From Streptomyces sp. HD (lineage in GTDB: Bacteria; Actinomycetota; Actinomycetes; Streptomycetales; Streptomycetaceae), in assembly GCF_028369295.1 (NCBI RefSeq), contig NZ_JAQMYP010000069.1, positions 1-42,019 of the forward strand: DNA of 42,019 nt, read 5' to 3'. Positions 7,398 to 16,483 of this stretch are shown in pieces. The first letter of the stretch is position 1; each line of letters begins with the position of its first letter. Below the pieces are notes generated by a model, which saw only the letters and a list, made by a program, of their open reading frames with translations, did no database searches and was not told the DNA's origin. The position numbers were made by a program, and so were the translations under genes.

Positions 7398-8678
7398 ATG
7401 CAGCCGACCCGCCGGATACGCCCCCGCCGTGTGCTGGTCCTCGCCTCCGTGACCGTCCTGACCATGGCGGTCAGCACCTCGGCAGGCACCGGGCGCCACA
7501 CGGCGGGCACCCTGACGGCGACCGGAGCGGGCCCGACAGCGCCGGCCCGCTCCTCCCTCCTCGGCCCCTGCATGATCAGCGGCCGGCCCACGGTGCAGAT
7601 GTCGGAGGGCGTTCCGACGACACGCGGCTACTCCCGCTCCACCGGCGCGGTCAACGCCCTCACCGTGATGGTCGACTTCCCCGACGCGCCCGGCAAGGGC
7701 AGCGCGCTCGACCGCTTCGCGGAGTTCTTCCCGCAGACCCAGGACTGGTTCCGCACCAGCTCCTACGGCCGCCTCGACTACCGCCCCAAGACCCCGATCC
7801 CGGGCTGGCTGCGGATGCCGAAGTCGTTCCACGCCTACGGCATAGAGCGCGGCGCGCCCTTCGACCCCGGGTACCGGCAGCTGGTCCAGGACATCGTGGC
7901 CGCCGCCGATCCCAAGGTGGACTTCCAGTCGTACGACTTCCTGAACGTGCTGGTGACGCCGAACGCCGGGCCGTCGGCCCTGGACACCGTGCTGTCGGTG
8001 TCGTTCGCGGGCAACACCGAGGCCCCGGTGGCCGACGGCGTCTCCGTCGCGAACGCCTCCTTCGTCTACTCCCGCCAGGACGACGGCTCCGGCTCCTACC
8101 ACCGCACCGGCTACCGGGTCCTCCCCCACGAGAACGGCCATGTCTTCGGCCTGCCCGACCTGTACACCGCCGAGGGCGGGAGCGCGGTCGGGCACTGGGA
8201 CATCATGAGCGAGGACTGGGGGGCCAACAACGACCTGCTCGGCTGGCACAAGTGGAAGCTGGGCTGGCTGGACGAGGCCCAGGTACGGTGCGCGTCCGAG
8301 CCCGGGAGCCACGAGTACGCCCTGACGCCGCTGGCCCGCGAGGGCGGCCCGAAGCTGGTGTTCGTACCGCTGGACCGCCGCTCCGGGTACGCCGTCGAAC
8401 TGCGCACCCGTGAGGGCAACGACGAGTCCGTGTGCCGCCCCGGCGTGCTGGTCTACAAGGTCGACGCGGACGTGGACACCGGGATGGGACCGATGAAGGT
8501 CCACGACGCCAAGCAGGACAGCGGCGGCTGCACCCGCAGCCCGAACGTCCACGCCGAACTGTCCGACGCGGCGTTCATGCCGGGTGAGGAGTTCCGGGAC
8601 GAGAAGCGGGGGGTGCGGGTCGCGGTGCTGGAGGCGGACATGACGGGGAGTTATCGGGTGCGGGTGACCCGGGAGTAG
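7398..8678 (+). CDS. Secreted M6-like zinc metalloprotease
   Basis: 426 aa. Residues 1-30 (RRIRPRRVLVLASVTVLTMA and an Ala/Ser end) form a Sec/Tat-like signal sequence. The zinc site HENGHVFGLPD (H244, E245, H248, D254) matches HExxHxxGxxD and is followed by a probable Met-turn (HWDIMSEDWG). This places it in the M6/immune-inhibitor-A-like class, shorter than full InhA enzymes because it lacks C-terminal accessory domains. GGAAGGG at 7384-7390 supports the ATG at 7398. It stands alone between a divergent tetR and the IclR-type gene. Confidence 0.85.
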   Translation: MQPTRRIRPRRVLVLASVTVLTMAVSTSAGTGRHTAGTLTATGAGPTAPARSSLLGPCMISGRPTVQMSEGVPTTRGYSRSTGAVNALTVMVDFPDAPGKGSALDRFAEFFPQTQDWFRTSSYGRLDYRPKTPIPGWLRMPKSFHAYGIERGAPFDPGYRQLVQDIVAAADPKVDFQSYDFLNVLVTPNAGPSALDTVLSVSFAGNTEAPVADGVSVANASFVYSRQDDGSGSYHRTGYRVLPHENGHVFGLPDLYTAEGGSAVGHWDIMSEDWGANNDLLGWHKWKLGWLDEAQVRCASEPGSHEYALTPLAREGGPKLVFVPLDRRSGYAVELRTREGNDESVCRPGVLVYKVDADVDTGMGPMKVHDAKQDSGGCTRSPNVHAELSDAAFMPGEEFRDEKRGVRVAVLEADMTGSYRVRVTRE

Positions 8679-8700
8679 GGGCGGGGAGGGGCGCGGGGCG

Positions 8701-8757
8701 GACGTCGGGATCAGGGATGGCGAGGGCCGGGCAGGCGTCGGGATCAGGGGTGGTGAG
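8701..8757. repeat. Direct repeat, two 24-bp copies (33-bp period)
   Basis: 8701-8724 and 8734-8757 share (G)ACGTCGGGATCAGGG-like sequence with three to four differences. The repeat lies in the gap between the metalloprotease and the IclR-type gene; no function can be assigned. Confidence 0.5.
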
Positions 8758-8859
8758 GTCTGGGGGCAGGCGGAGGATCGCTGTGCGGGCGCGTGGCGCG
8801 GATTACGGTTAGGGCCGGACAGGCCCTCGGCCTGCTGCGAACGCCGTACCGGAGAGCCG

Positions 8860-10536
8860 ATGCCCGCGAAGACGACCCTGGACGCCCCTGCCGTACCGGC
8901 GGAGGCGGTGACGCCGTTGATCCGTGGTGTCGTGGTGCTGTGGCGGCTCACGGAGGCCGGCGGGACGCTGAGCGCGAGCGCGCTGGAGCGGGCCACCGGG
9001 CTGGCCCGCTCCACGGTGGACCGGATCGCGTCCACGCTGGCGCGCATGGGGTACGTCCGCCTCGACGGCCGTGACGTCGTGCTGGCACCCCGTGTGATGG
9101 AACTCGGCAACGCCTGTCTGGCCGCCCTGGGCCTGCCCTCCCTCCTCGCCGCCCACGCCGACGCGCTCGCCGACGAGCTGGACGAGTCGGTGTCGCTGGC
9201 GGTCGGCGACCGCGACGGCATCCGCTTCATCCACCAGGCCACCCGCCGCCGCGCGATGTCCCTCAGCTTCCGCATCGGCGACCTGCTTCCGGCCGAACGC
9301 ACCGCGCCGGGCCCGCTGTTCGCGACGGAGTGGACGGACGCCCAGTGGCAGACCTGGCGCGAACGCCGGGCGGCGGACCCGGAGGACCGGGACTTCCCGG
9401 CCGTACCGCCGCGACAGCACACGTCGTCCGACGAGGACTTCGTACGCCGGGCGGCGCGGGCGCGGGCAGACGGCTGGGCGCTCGACGACCAGTTGATCGA
9501 GCCGGGGCTGGTCGCGTTGTCCGTACCGGTACGGGATCCACGGGCGGGCGGCCGTATCGCCTGCGTCGCGAACGTGGTCAGCCACACCAGCCGCCACACG
9601 GCCGCGCATCTGCGCGACACGCTCCTCCCCCGGCTGCGGACGGCCGTGGCGGACATGGAACGCGAGCTGCGCGAGGCCCCGCAGCCGCGCCCCGGCCGGG
9701 CCCCGGCGGGCCTCGCGACCTGGACGGGCGCCTCCAAGCAGGAACTGGGCAGGGAGTTCGTCGAGTCGCTGGCGCGCGGGCTCACCGTACTGACCGCGTT
9801 CGGCGAGGGACGGGCCGAACTGACACTGACGGACGTCGCCCAGGCGACGGGACTCTCGCGCGCCACGGCACGCCGGGCGCTCATCACGTACGAGTATCTG
9901 GGCCTGGTACGCCCGTCGGGGAACCGGGGTTTCGCGCTGACCCCGCGCGTCCTGTCGCTGGGCTTCCCGCCCCTGTCCCGCACCTCCCTGGACCGCATCG
10001 CGACCCCGCACCTCGCCGAACTGGCCGACCGGGTCCACGAGTCGGCGTCGCTGGCGGTGCTGACGCCGGCGGGCGACGAGATCCAGTACACCGCCCGGGC
10101 CGCCACCAGCCGTGTGATGAGCGTCAACATCACCATCGGCACGCGGCTGCCGGCGTACGCCACCTCGCTGGGCCGGGTGCTGCTGGCCGACCTCCCCGCC
10201 GGGGAACGGCAGTTGGGCCCGCACGGAGAGCTGCGCCCGCTGACCCCTCGTACGATCACGGATCCCTCGGCCCTGACTGCCGTGCTGGAGGAGGTCCGGG
10301 AGCGTGGATACGCGCTGGTCGACGAGGAGTTGGAGGCGGGGCTGCGGTCGGTGGCGGTACCGGTGCGGGACCGTACGGGACGGGTGGTCGCCGCGGTGAA
10401 CGTGGCGATGCACGCGGCACGGCGGTCGGTGCAGGAATGTGTACGGGACGTGCTGCCGGAGCTGGTGGAGACGGCCGGGCGGGTGGAGGAGGACCTGGCG
10501 GTGGCGGGGCGGTTCGCCCGGGTGGGGGTCTCCTGA
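8860..10536 (+). CDS. Double IclR-family transcriptional regulator
   Basis: 558 aa, twice the length of a normal IclR protein (about 255 aa), made of two complete IclR units. Unit one has a wHTH at about 20-75 (LSASALERATGLARSTVDRI) and an effector domain to about 265. Unit two has a wHTH at about 305-365 (LTLTDVAQATGLSRATARRA) and an effector domain ending with the PcaR-like ERGYALVDEELEAGLRSVAVPV motif. Homologous single-unit regulators control aromatic catabolism, for example PcaR. The fused protein could bind a two-site operator as one polypeptide. GGAGAG precedes the ATG. No target gene is adjacent. Confidence 0.85.
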   Translation: MPAKTTLDAPAVPAEAVTPLIRGVVVLWRLTEAGGTLSASALERATGLARSTVDRIASTLARMGYVRLDGRDVVLAPRVMELGNACLAALGLPSLLAAHADALADELDESVSLAVGDRDGIRFIHQATRRRAMSLSFRIGDLLPAERTAPGPLFATEWTDAQWQTWRERRAADPEDRDFPAVPPRQHTSSDEDFVRRAARARADGWALDDQLIEPGLVALSVPVRDPRAGGRIACVANVVSHTSRHTAAHLRDTLLPRLRTAVADMERELREAPQPRPGRAPAGLATWTGASKQELGREFVESLARGLTVLTAFGEGRAELTLTDVAQATGLSRATARRALITYEYLGLVRPSGNRGFALTPRVLSLGFPPLSRTSLDRIATPHLAELADRVHESASLAVLTPAGDEIQYTARAATSRVMSVNITIGTRLPAYATSLGRVLLADLPAGERQLGPHGELRPLTPRTITDPSALTAVLEEVRERGYALVDEELEAGLRSVAVPVRDRTGRVVAAVNVAMHAARRSVQECVRDVLPELVETAGRVEEDLAVAGRFARVGVS

Positions 10537-10555
10537 GGGGCTCGGGGGAAACCGG

Positions 10556-11620
10556 TCACGGCGCCCGCTGGACGGGGGCGGGCTGGACAGGGCTGGTGCG
10601 GAATCTGGCCCGGTACTCGCTCGGTGTCGTGGCGAGGCGGCGGTGGAAGGCTCGGATGAGGGTGTCGACGGTGCCGAAACCGCAGACGGAGGCGATCCGT
10701 TCCAGCGTGTCGTCGGTGGTCGCCAGCAGGTTGCCGGCCCGTTCGACCCGGGCCGACTCGACGTAGGCGTGCGGCGTCGTGCCGAGTTCGGTCTTGAAGA
10801 TGCGGGTGAGCTGACGGTCGCTGACGTGCGCGTACGCGGCCAGCTCCGGGACGGTCAGGCGGCTGCCGAGGTTGTTCAGGATGTGGTGCCGCAGGTCCTC
10901 GATACGCCGGGTCGTGGACACCGTCTCCAGGGGCACGCTGAACTGGGACTGCCCGCCGGGCCGCTTCAGGTACATCACGAGCTGACGGGCGACGCGCAGC
11001 GCGACCTGCTCGCCGAAGTCCTCCGCGACCAGGGCGAGGGACAGGTCCAGGCAGGCGCTGATCCCCGCGCCGGTCCAGATCTCGCCCTCCTCGCGGATGA
11101 AGATCGGGTCCGGGTCGACCCGCACCGCCGGGTGGTCGGCGGCGAGTTGCCGCGCGGTCGACCAGTGCGTGGTGGCGCGCTTGCCGTCGAGGAGGCCGGC
11201 GGCGGCGAGGATGTGCGCGCCGACGCACACCGAGGTCACGCGTCGGGTGCGAGTGGCCAGCGCCTTCACCCAGGCCACGGTGCCGGGCTCGACGATCGGG
11301 CGGATACGGCCCTCACCGTCGGCCCCGCTCCCACTCTCGCCCTCGCCCGCGCCCCCACCCTCGACCTCGACCGAGCCGGGCACCAGCAGCGTGTCGATGG
11401 GCCGTTCGCCGACCTCGCGGAACGTGGCGTCGGGCAGAATCCGCACCCCGGCCGCCGTGGTCACCGGCTCCAGGGTCTCGGCGGCGAGCACGACCTCGTA
11501 GCCGACCCGCCCCGTCGTCTCGCGCGGGACGAGGGAGAACACCTCCGGCGGGCCGGTGACGTCGAGCAGGTCGACGCCCTCGAACAGCACGATCACGATC
11601 AGCCGGTTGACGACGCCCAT
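10556..11620 (-). CDS. GlxA-family regulator (DJ-1/PfpI domain plus AraC HTH)
   Basis: 354 aa. Residues about 5-195 form a DJ-1/PfpI-like domain with the conserved SVCVGAHILAAAG cysteine elbow (C132). Residues about 235-345 form an AraC-type double HTH (LTVPELAAYAHVSDRQLTRIF and ERIASVCGFGTVDTLIRAFH). A Gly/Glu/Ser-rich insertion at about residues 86-106 interrupts the DJ-1 domain. The ATG at 11620 is preceded by a G-rich stretch. It is divergent from the tandem cysteine-hydrolase genes, a common pairing, with a 7-bp-arm palindrome in the gap. Confidence 0.87.
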   Translation of the reverse strand: MGVVNRLIVIVLFEGVDLLDVTGPPEVFSLVPRETTGRVGYEVVLAAETLEPVTTAAGVRILPDATFREVGERPIDTLLVPGSVEVEGGGAGEGESGSGADGEGRIRPIVEPGTVAWVKALATRTRRVTSVCVGAHILAAAGLLDGKRATTHWSTARQLAADHPAVRVDPDPIFIREEGEIWTGAGISACLDLSLALVAEDFGEQVALRVARQLVMYLKRPGGQSQFSVPLETVSTTRRIEDLRHHILNNLGSRLTVPELAAYAHVSDRQLTRIFKTELGTTPHAYVESARVERAGNLLATTDDTLERIASVCGFGTVDTLIRAFHRRLATTPSEYRARFRTSPVQPAPVQRAP

Positions 11621-11720
11621 CCGGTACCCCCCTGTTTCCCTCACGGACACGGGTGTCGGTTTCTGCAAATAGCACGTCATTGCCGACCCCCCGGTTCGCG
11701 CCATAGCGTCGCACACGAGT

Positions 11721-11735
11721 TCAACAGACTGTTGA
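11721..11735. promoter_or_regulatory. Palindrome TCAACAG-A-CTGTTGA, candidate operator
   Basis: Perfect 7-bp arms around a single A, located 57 bp upstream of the first hydrolase start and about 100 bp from the GlxA start. A plausible binding site for the divergent GlxA-family regulator. Confidence 0.45.
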
Positions 11736-11791
11736 GCAACTCGCTCAAGCACCTCACGTACCTCAAGTCCCCCGACCCTTGGAGAAGCCCC

Positions 11792-12370
11792 GTGGCAAGC
11801 AAGACGTTGCGCGAACTCGGCGGTGCCGACACCACCCCCGCGGCCCTCGCGTCCTCGACGCTCGTCCTCGTCGACTACCAGAACACCTACACCCGCGGTG
11901 CGATGGAACTCGACGGCTGGCAGCCCGCCCTGGAGGCGGCGTCGGATCTGCTGAGCCGGGCCCGCGAGGCCGGCGCCAAGGTCATCCACGTCCAGCACGA
12001 CGGCGGCGAGGGCTCGCCCTACGACATCCGCGCCGAGATCGGCCGGATCCACCCCGACGTGGCACCGGCCGACGGCGAGCCCGTGGTCGTCAAGCAGGCG
12101 CCGGACGCCTTCCACGGGACCGACCTCGGCAGGCTCGTCGACGAGGCCGGGAACGAGAGCGTGATCGTCGCCGGGTTCATGACCCACATGTGCATCGCGT
12201 ACACGACGGCGTCCGCGGCCCTGCGTGGCAACCGGCCCACAGTCCCGGCGGACGCCTGCGCCACCCGGTCGATCGTGGACGTCTCCGCCGACGAACTGCA
12301 CCGCAGCGCCCTGGCGGCCATCGCCGACGCGTACGGCGTCGTGGTCGCCTCCGTGAAGGAGCTGGCCTGA
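11792..12370 (+). CDS. Isochorismatase-like cysteine hydrolase, cytoplasmic
   Basis: 192 aa. The Asp-Lys-Cys triad of the cysteine-hydrolase superfamily is visible: D28 (LVLVDYQN), K101 (VVVKQAPDAF) and C134 (GFMTHMCI, with the cis-peptide context). Members hydrolyse isochorismate, nicotinamide, N-carbamoyl compounds and similar amides; the substrate is not determinable. The GTG at 11792 has GGAGAAG five nt upstream. It is followed after one base by a Tat-exported paralogue and is divergent from a GlxA regulator. Confidence 0.87.
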   Translation: MASKTLRELGGADTTPAALASSTLVLVDYQNTYTRGAMELDGWQPALEAASDLLSRAREAGAKVIHVQHDGGEGSPYDIRAEIGRIHPDVAPADGEPVVVKQAPDAFHGTDLGRLVDEAGNESVIVAGFMTHMCIAYTTASAALRGNRPTVPADACATRSIVDVSADELHRSALAAIADAYGVVVASVKELA

Positions 12371-12371
12371 G

Positions 12372-13136
12372 ATGTCGGGGCAGGAGCAGCACGGCGGCTC
12401 CCGGCGCGGGTTCCTGAAGACCGGCCGTGCGGCCGTCGTCGGCGGTGCGGCCGTACTCGGCGGCGCCGCGGTGTTCGGCGCGACCCGCCTGGGCAGCTCC
12501 CCGGCACAGGCGGCGGACGAGACCGACGAGACGTACACCGACACGTCGGCCACGACGACGCTGCGCAAGCTCAACGGCCTGCCCGACCAGCCCGCTTCAC
12601 TCGCCTCCGCCACCCTGATCATGGTCGACTACCAGAACACCTACACCCAGGGCGTGATGGAACTGACCGGCTGGCGGCAGGCCCTGGACGCCGCGGCGGA
12701 GCTGCTCGGCGCGGCCCGTGAGGCGGGCGGGAAGGTCATCCACGTCGTCAACGACGGTGGGAAGGGCACCCCGTACGACATCCGCCGCCCGATCGGCCGC
12801 ATCCACGACCGGGTCGGGCCCGTGAACGGCGAGCGGACCGTGGTGAAGAAGGCCCCCAACGCCTTCGTGAACACCGAGCTCGGCAGGCTGGTCGACCAGG
12901 CGGGCAACGAGAACCTGGTCATCGCCGGGTTCATGACCCACATGTGCGTGACGTTCACCGCCGAGGGCGCGTTCCTGCGCGGGAACCGGCCCACCGTGGT
13001 CGCGGACGCCTGCGCCACCCGGCCGCTGCCGTCGGTCGCCGGCGGCCTGTCCGCCACGCAGATCCACGAGAGCGCGCTGGCGACGATCGCCGACCTGTAC
13101 GGCGTCGTGGTCCGCTCGCACAGTGCGCTGAGGTAA
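12372..13136 (+). CDS. Isochorismatase-like hydrolase with Tat signal peptide
   Basis: 254 aa. The N-terminus has a twin-arginine signal (SRRGFLKTGRAAVVGG, then Ala/Gly-rich h-region, PAQA-A cleavage site near residue 48). The catalytic domain is closely related to the preceding protein, including D86 (IMVDYQNTYTQGVMEL), K159 and C192 (GFMTHMCV), so the two arose by duplication. The start lies one base after the previous stop, implying translational coupling. The product should be exported folded, giving paired intra- and extracellular versions of one activity. Confidence 0.87.
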   Translation: MSGQEQHGGSRRGFLKTGRAAVVGGAAVLGGAAVFGATRLGSSPAQAADETDETYTDTSATTTLRKLNGLPDQPASLASATLIMVDYQNTYTQGVMELTGWRQALDAAAELLGAAREAGGKVIHVVNDGGKGTPYDIRRPIGRIHDRVGPVNGERTVVKKAPNAFVNTELGRLVDQAGNENLVIAGFMTHMCVTFTAEGAFLRGNRPTVVADACATRPLPSVAGGLSATQIHESALATIADLYGVVVRSHSALR

Positions 13137-13618
13137 CGCCCAACAGCGCCGCCGACGACATAGCCGCGGGCGAACGTGCCCTCCGGAGCACCGCGCCGCC
13201 GACGCTCAAACAGCGCTTCCCGGGGATCGCCATCGACGCCAGGGTCAGCCGCCAACTGGCCGCCTCCCCCACCGAGGTGCAATCGCTCGCCCAGGAGAAG
13301 CGCCTGAATCCGGTCCTGCTCGTCGGCCTCGGCACGAACGGCGTCGGCGGCAGGGCGGAACTCGAACAGGTCATCGGGGAAGCCGGCGCCCGTCGCACCG
13401 TCGTCCTGGTCACCGTGCACGGCACCGTCGGCTGGAAGGACAGGATCAACACCGCCATCCGTCAGGCGGCCGAAGCACCCCCGAACGTCGTGCTGGCGGA
13501 CTGGGACCGCGCCGTCCAGGGCAAGGACGACCTGCTGGCGAGCGACGGCATCCATCCCGGCCCCGCGGGCGCGCGGCTGTATGCGAAGACGGTGGCTCAA
13601 GCACTGGAACGAAAGTGA
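13137..13618 (+). pseudogene. C-terminal remnant of an acyltransferase SGNH-hydrolase domain
   Basis: The frame ending at 13618 encodes about 160 aa resembling the SGNH domain at the end of OafA/YrhL-type acyltransferases. Visible motifs are RFPGIAIDARVSRQ, LNPVLLVGLGTNG, VILV-like strand, V-L-ADWDRA and the catalytic SDGIHPGPAGARLYA (Asp-His block). The nucleophile block GDS is absent or altered (the corresponding region reads ADDIAAG) and the membrane domain (about 400 aa) is missing. No start codon with an RBS exists; the upstream frame overlaps the hydrolase gene. I read it as a gene remnant. Confidence 0.7.
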
Positions 13619-13793
13619 AAGGTCACTGTTTGTTCAATCGGATTTAACCAACCTTCGAGAAATCCTCCGCGCGAGTCGGAATTTGCCGTATCACTTTCTT
13701 GAATGGCGCAACCGAGCACATAGATCGCCCATCTACGGAAGCGAATCGACAAACGACACCATGTGTTCTTAATTCGCTGGAGGCCTGCCGAAA

Positions 13794-16463
13794 ATGGATG
13801 GCTCGGCTCTGCTCACGGCCGTTTCCACGCGCCGGGACAGGGTGAAATCGACGGCCCCGGCGGAGCAGAGAACCCGTGCCGCCCTGCTCGCGGCTCTCCT
13901 CACCGTCACCGCCTTCTGCACCGCCGACACCGTCGCCCGCAGTTATCCCTTCGGCCCGCACACCCGGAACTTCAACGACCTGGGCAACCAGTACGTGCCG
14001 TTCCACGCCCACCTGTGGGACCTGCTGCACGGAAGGGCCGACGGCGGTCTCCTGGTCAACTGGCAGTCCGGGTTCGGCGCGAGCTTCCTGCCCGACCTCG
14101 GTACGTACCTCAGCAGCCCGTTCGCCCTGCTCGTGGCAGTGTTCCCGCGGGACGAGATCGACCTCGCGGTGTATGTGATCACCCTGCTGAAGACGGCGTC
14201 CGCGGGCGCCGCCATGGCCTGGCTGCTGCTCGTCCTGCGCCCCGGCCACTGGTGGGCGGCGGGGCTGCTGGGCTCGTCGTACGCCCTGTGCGGCTGGACG
14301 GTGGCGGACGCCGCGTACAACCCGATGTGGCTGGACGGCCTGGTCGCTCTGCCGCTGCTGTGCCTGGTCGGCGAATGGACGCTGAGCGGGCGGCGGCGCG
14401 TGCTCGGCGTGCTGGTCGTCGCGCTCGCCTGGATCGCCAACTTCTACACCGCGTACATGGCCACCCTCGCCGCCGGTCTGGTGCTGCTGCTCCGGCTGTG
14501 GCTCTCCGGGCTGCCGCGCCGGCAGCGGCTCGCGGCGGCGGGCCGGGCCGGCCTGACCGTCGCCCTCGGCATGGGCCTGGCCGCCCCGCTGGTGGCGGTG
14601 GTGTACTTCGGCACCACGCACGCCTTCCCCGGCCGGGTCAGGCAGTTCGTGCCGGCGGCGCCGGAGGACCTGCTGGCCCGCCTGCTGCCCACGACGTACA
14701 GCTTCGGCTCCCCGGCCGTCTACGTGGGCACGACGGCACTACTGCTCGCCCTCGCCCTGCCCTTCCACCGCTCGGCGCCCCGGCGGGTGCGCACGGGATG
14801 GACGCTGCTGGCCGCCGGGGTCGCGCTGTCGATGCAATGGGGTCCGACGCACCTGCTGTGGCACGCCTTCGCCACGCCGCAGGGCAGTCCCTACCGCCAG
14901 GCCTTCGTGCTGTGCGCGCTGCTCGTGATCGCCGCGTGGCATGCCCTGTCGTACGGGCCGCCCGACCGGCGCGCGCTGGGTGCAGCGGGCGCGCTGCTCG
15001 CGCTGATCGTCGCCGTCGCCGGCCGGAGCGAGATGGTGCGCTTCTTCACCTGGCCGGTGCTGCTGCCGGCGGCGGTGGGCGCGCTGGGCGGGCTGGTCCT
15101 GCTGCACCGCGTGGGCGGCGGGCGGCGCTCGATGCCGGCCGTGTTCGCCGTCGTACTGCTCTTCGGCGCACAGTTCGGCGAGACGACCGCCACCGCCGCC
15201 GTGGCCAACCGGATGCGGCTGTCGCACATGGACGACTACGCGCCCTGGGGAGCGCGGCAGCAGCGGCAGGCCGAGGCGATCGCGCGGGCCGACGGCTGGC
15301 CCCGCTACCGCACCGACCCAGGCCGCGAACAGACCGTCGGCAACGACCCGTTGGAGGTGGGCGGGCAGGGCGCCCAGTACTACAGCAGCGTCACCTCCGA
15401 CGTGCTCAGCCGCATGCTCACCGCCCTCGGGGACGGCTGGACCTCCCGCGGCCGAAACCTGCAGAGCCTGGACAACGCCGTCACGGACGTGCTCTTCTCC
15501 GTCGGCGCGCGGGTGCACTCGCCGCCGGACCCGCACCAGAACTGGTACCCGCAGGACGGCAGCCGGGTGACCGTGTCCCGGCAGGACGTACCGTCTCTGG
15601 TCACCGTGCGCCCGGCCGCCGCCAACGCACGGACAAACGTTTCTGCATTCGGGTCGTCGCCCTACCGAAACCAGGAACTGCTGCTGGGCACCCGGGTCTA
15701 CACCGTGCCGCGCCTCACGGTGCGCACCAGCGCCGGGAAGCCGCCGGGCCCCGGCGACGACGAGCGGCCGGGCCTGCGCATCGGCGCCCCTGGCCCCGGG
15801 TCCGCCGGACGGCAGCCGACCATCACGGCCCGGTGCCCGGCCGGCAGCGAGGTGTACCTGTGGGCGCCGTACTTCTCGGGCACCGCGCGGCTCGCCGGCG
15901 CCTCGGCCCACGGCCTGACCGGACGGTTCCGGTCCGACCACCCGGTCACCAAGATCGCCGCCATGCAGCGGCTCGGCACCGTCGCGGCCTCCGGACACCT
16001 GCGCATCGACCTGGCACCCAACAGGACGAGCCTCATACCGGACGGCGCGGTCGGCTGCCTCGACACCGCCCGACTGCACTCCGCCGTCGCACGGCTCAAG
16101 GCCACCGACGCCACCGAGGTGACCGTCTCCGACGGCAGCCTGCGGGCCGAACTCCCCGCCGGCAGCGTGGGCACCGCCGTCGTCGCGGCGCCCCGGATCG
16201 CCGGCTGGCGCTGCGCCACGGGCGACGACCCCGCCGTACCCGCCCGGGACTACTACGGGCTGATCGCCGTACCCCTCGACGGCTCCTCGACCACCCTCAC
16301 CTGCACCTTCCACCCACCCGGCCTGCGGCTGGGCAGCGTGGTCGGGGGCGTCTCGCTCCCGGCCCTGATCCTGTACGGCGTCCTCACCGCCGTCCGCCGA
16401 CGGCGCGCCATCGCACCGCCGAACCACCCACGACCCCGCGAGCGCACGGCCGGCGCTCCTTGA
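13794..16463 (+). CDS. YfhO-family membrane glycosyltransferase-like protein
   Basis: 889-aa polytopic protein. It has a TM helix at about 28-46, then the YfhO N-terminal motif NFNDLGNQYVPFHAHLWDLL with acidic residues facing outside. Roughly ten further TM segments run to about residue 480, followed by a large extracytoplasmic region to about 860 and a final TM (VVGGVSLPALILYGVL). In Bacillus and Listeria YfhO acts with a GtrB-type lipid-sugar synthase (CsbB) and a GtrA flippase to glycosylate teichoic acids. Here it heads such an operon (gtrB 20 bp downstream, then gtrA). CTGGAGG precedes the ATG. The acceptor polymer is unknown. Confidence 0.85.
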   Translation: MDGSALLTAVSTRRDRVKSTAPAEQRTRAALLAALLTVTAFCTADTVARSYPFGPHTRNFNDLGNQYVPFHAHLWDLLHGRADGGLLVNWQSGFGASFLPDLGTYLSSPFALLVAVFPRDEIDLAVYVITLLKTASAGAAMAWLLLVLRPGHWWAAGLLGSSYALCGWTVADAAYNPMWLDGLVALPLLCLVGEWTLSGRRRVLGVLVVALAWIANFYTAYMATLAAGLVLLLRLWLSGLPRRQRLAAAGRAGLTVALGMGLAAPLVAVVYFGTTHAFPGRVRQFVPAAPEDLLARLLPTTYSFGSPAVYVGTTALLLALALPFHRSAPRRVRTGWTLLAAGVALSMQWGPTHLLWHAFATPQGSPYRQAFVLCALLVIAAWHALSYGPPDRRALGAAGALLALIVAVAGRSEMVRFFTWPVLLPAAVGALGGLVLLHRVGGGRRSMPAVFAVVLLFGAQFGETTATAAVANRMRLSHMDDYAPWGARQQRQAEAIARADGWPRYRTDPGREQTVGNDPLEVGGQGAQYYSSVTSDVLSRMLTALGDGWTSRGRNLQSLDNAVTDVLFSVGARVHSPPDPHQNWYPQDGSRVTVSRQDVPSLVTVRPAAANARTNVSAFGSSPYRNQELLLGTRVYTVPRLTVRTSAGKPPGPGDDERPGLRIGAPGPGSAGRQPTITARCPAGSEVYLWAPYFSGTARLAGASAHGLTGRFRSDHPVTKIAAMQRLGTVAASGHLRIDLAPNRTSLIPDGAVGCLDTARLHSAVARLKATDATEVTVSDGSLRAELPAGSVGTAVVAAPRIAGWRCATGDDPAVPARDYYGLIAVPLDGSSTTLTCTFHPPGLRLGSVVGGVSLPALILYGVLTAVRRRRAIAPPNHPRPRERTAGAP

Positions 16464-16483
16464 CCGCGCGCCAGGGAGAAACC

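Noticed and set aside
7326..11228. A very long open frame (about 1,300 codons) on the minus strand
   Set aside because: It is antisense to the metalloprotease and double-IclR genes, has low-complexity Arg/Ser/Pro composition and no domain; it comes from high third-position GC.
11621..12622. A long N-terminal extension of the GlxA regulator
   Set aside because: The extension would be antisense to the first hydrolase gene; the DJ-1 domain starts at the ATG at 11620.
13137..13618. A complete small SGNH hydrolase
   Set aside because: There is no start codon with an RBS and the GDS nucleophile block is missing, so only a remnant is supported.
13763..16483. An open frame upstream of and joined to gtrB
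   Set aside because: It overlaps the yfhO gene in another frame and has Arg/Pro-rich nonsense composition. Only the part from the ATG at 16484 shows GT2 motifs and an RBS.
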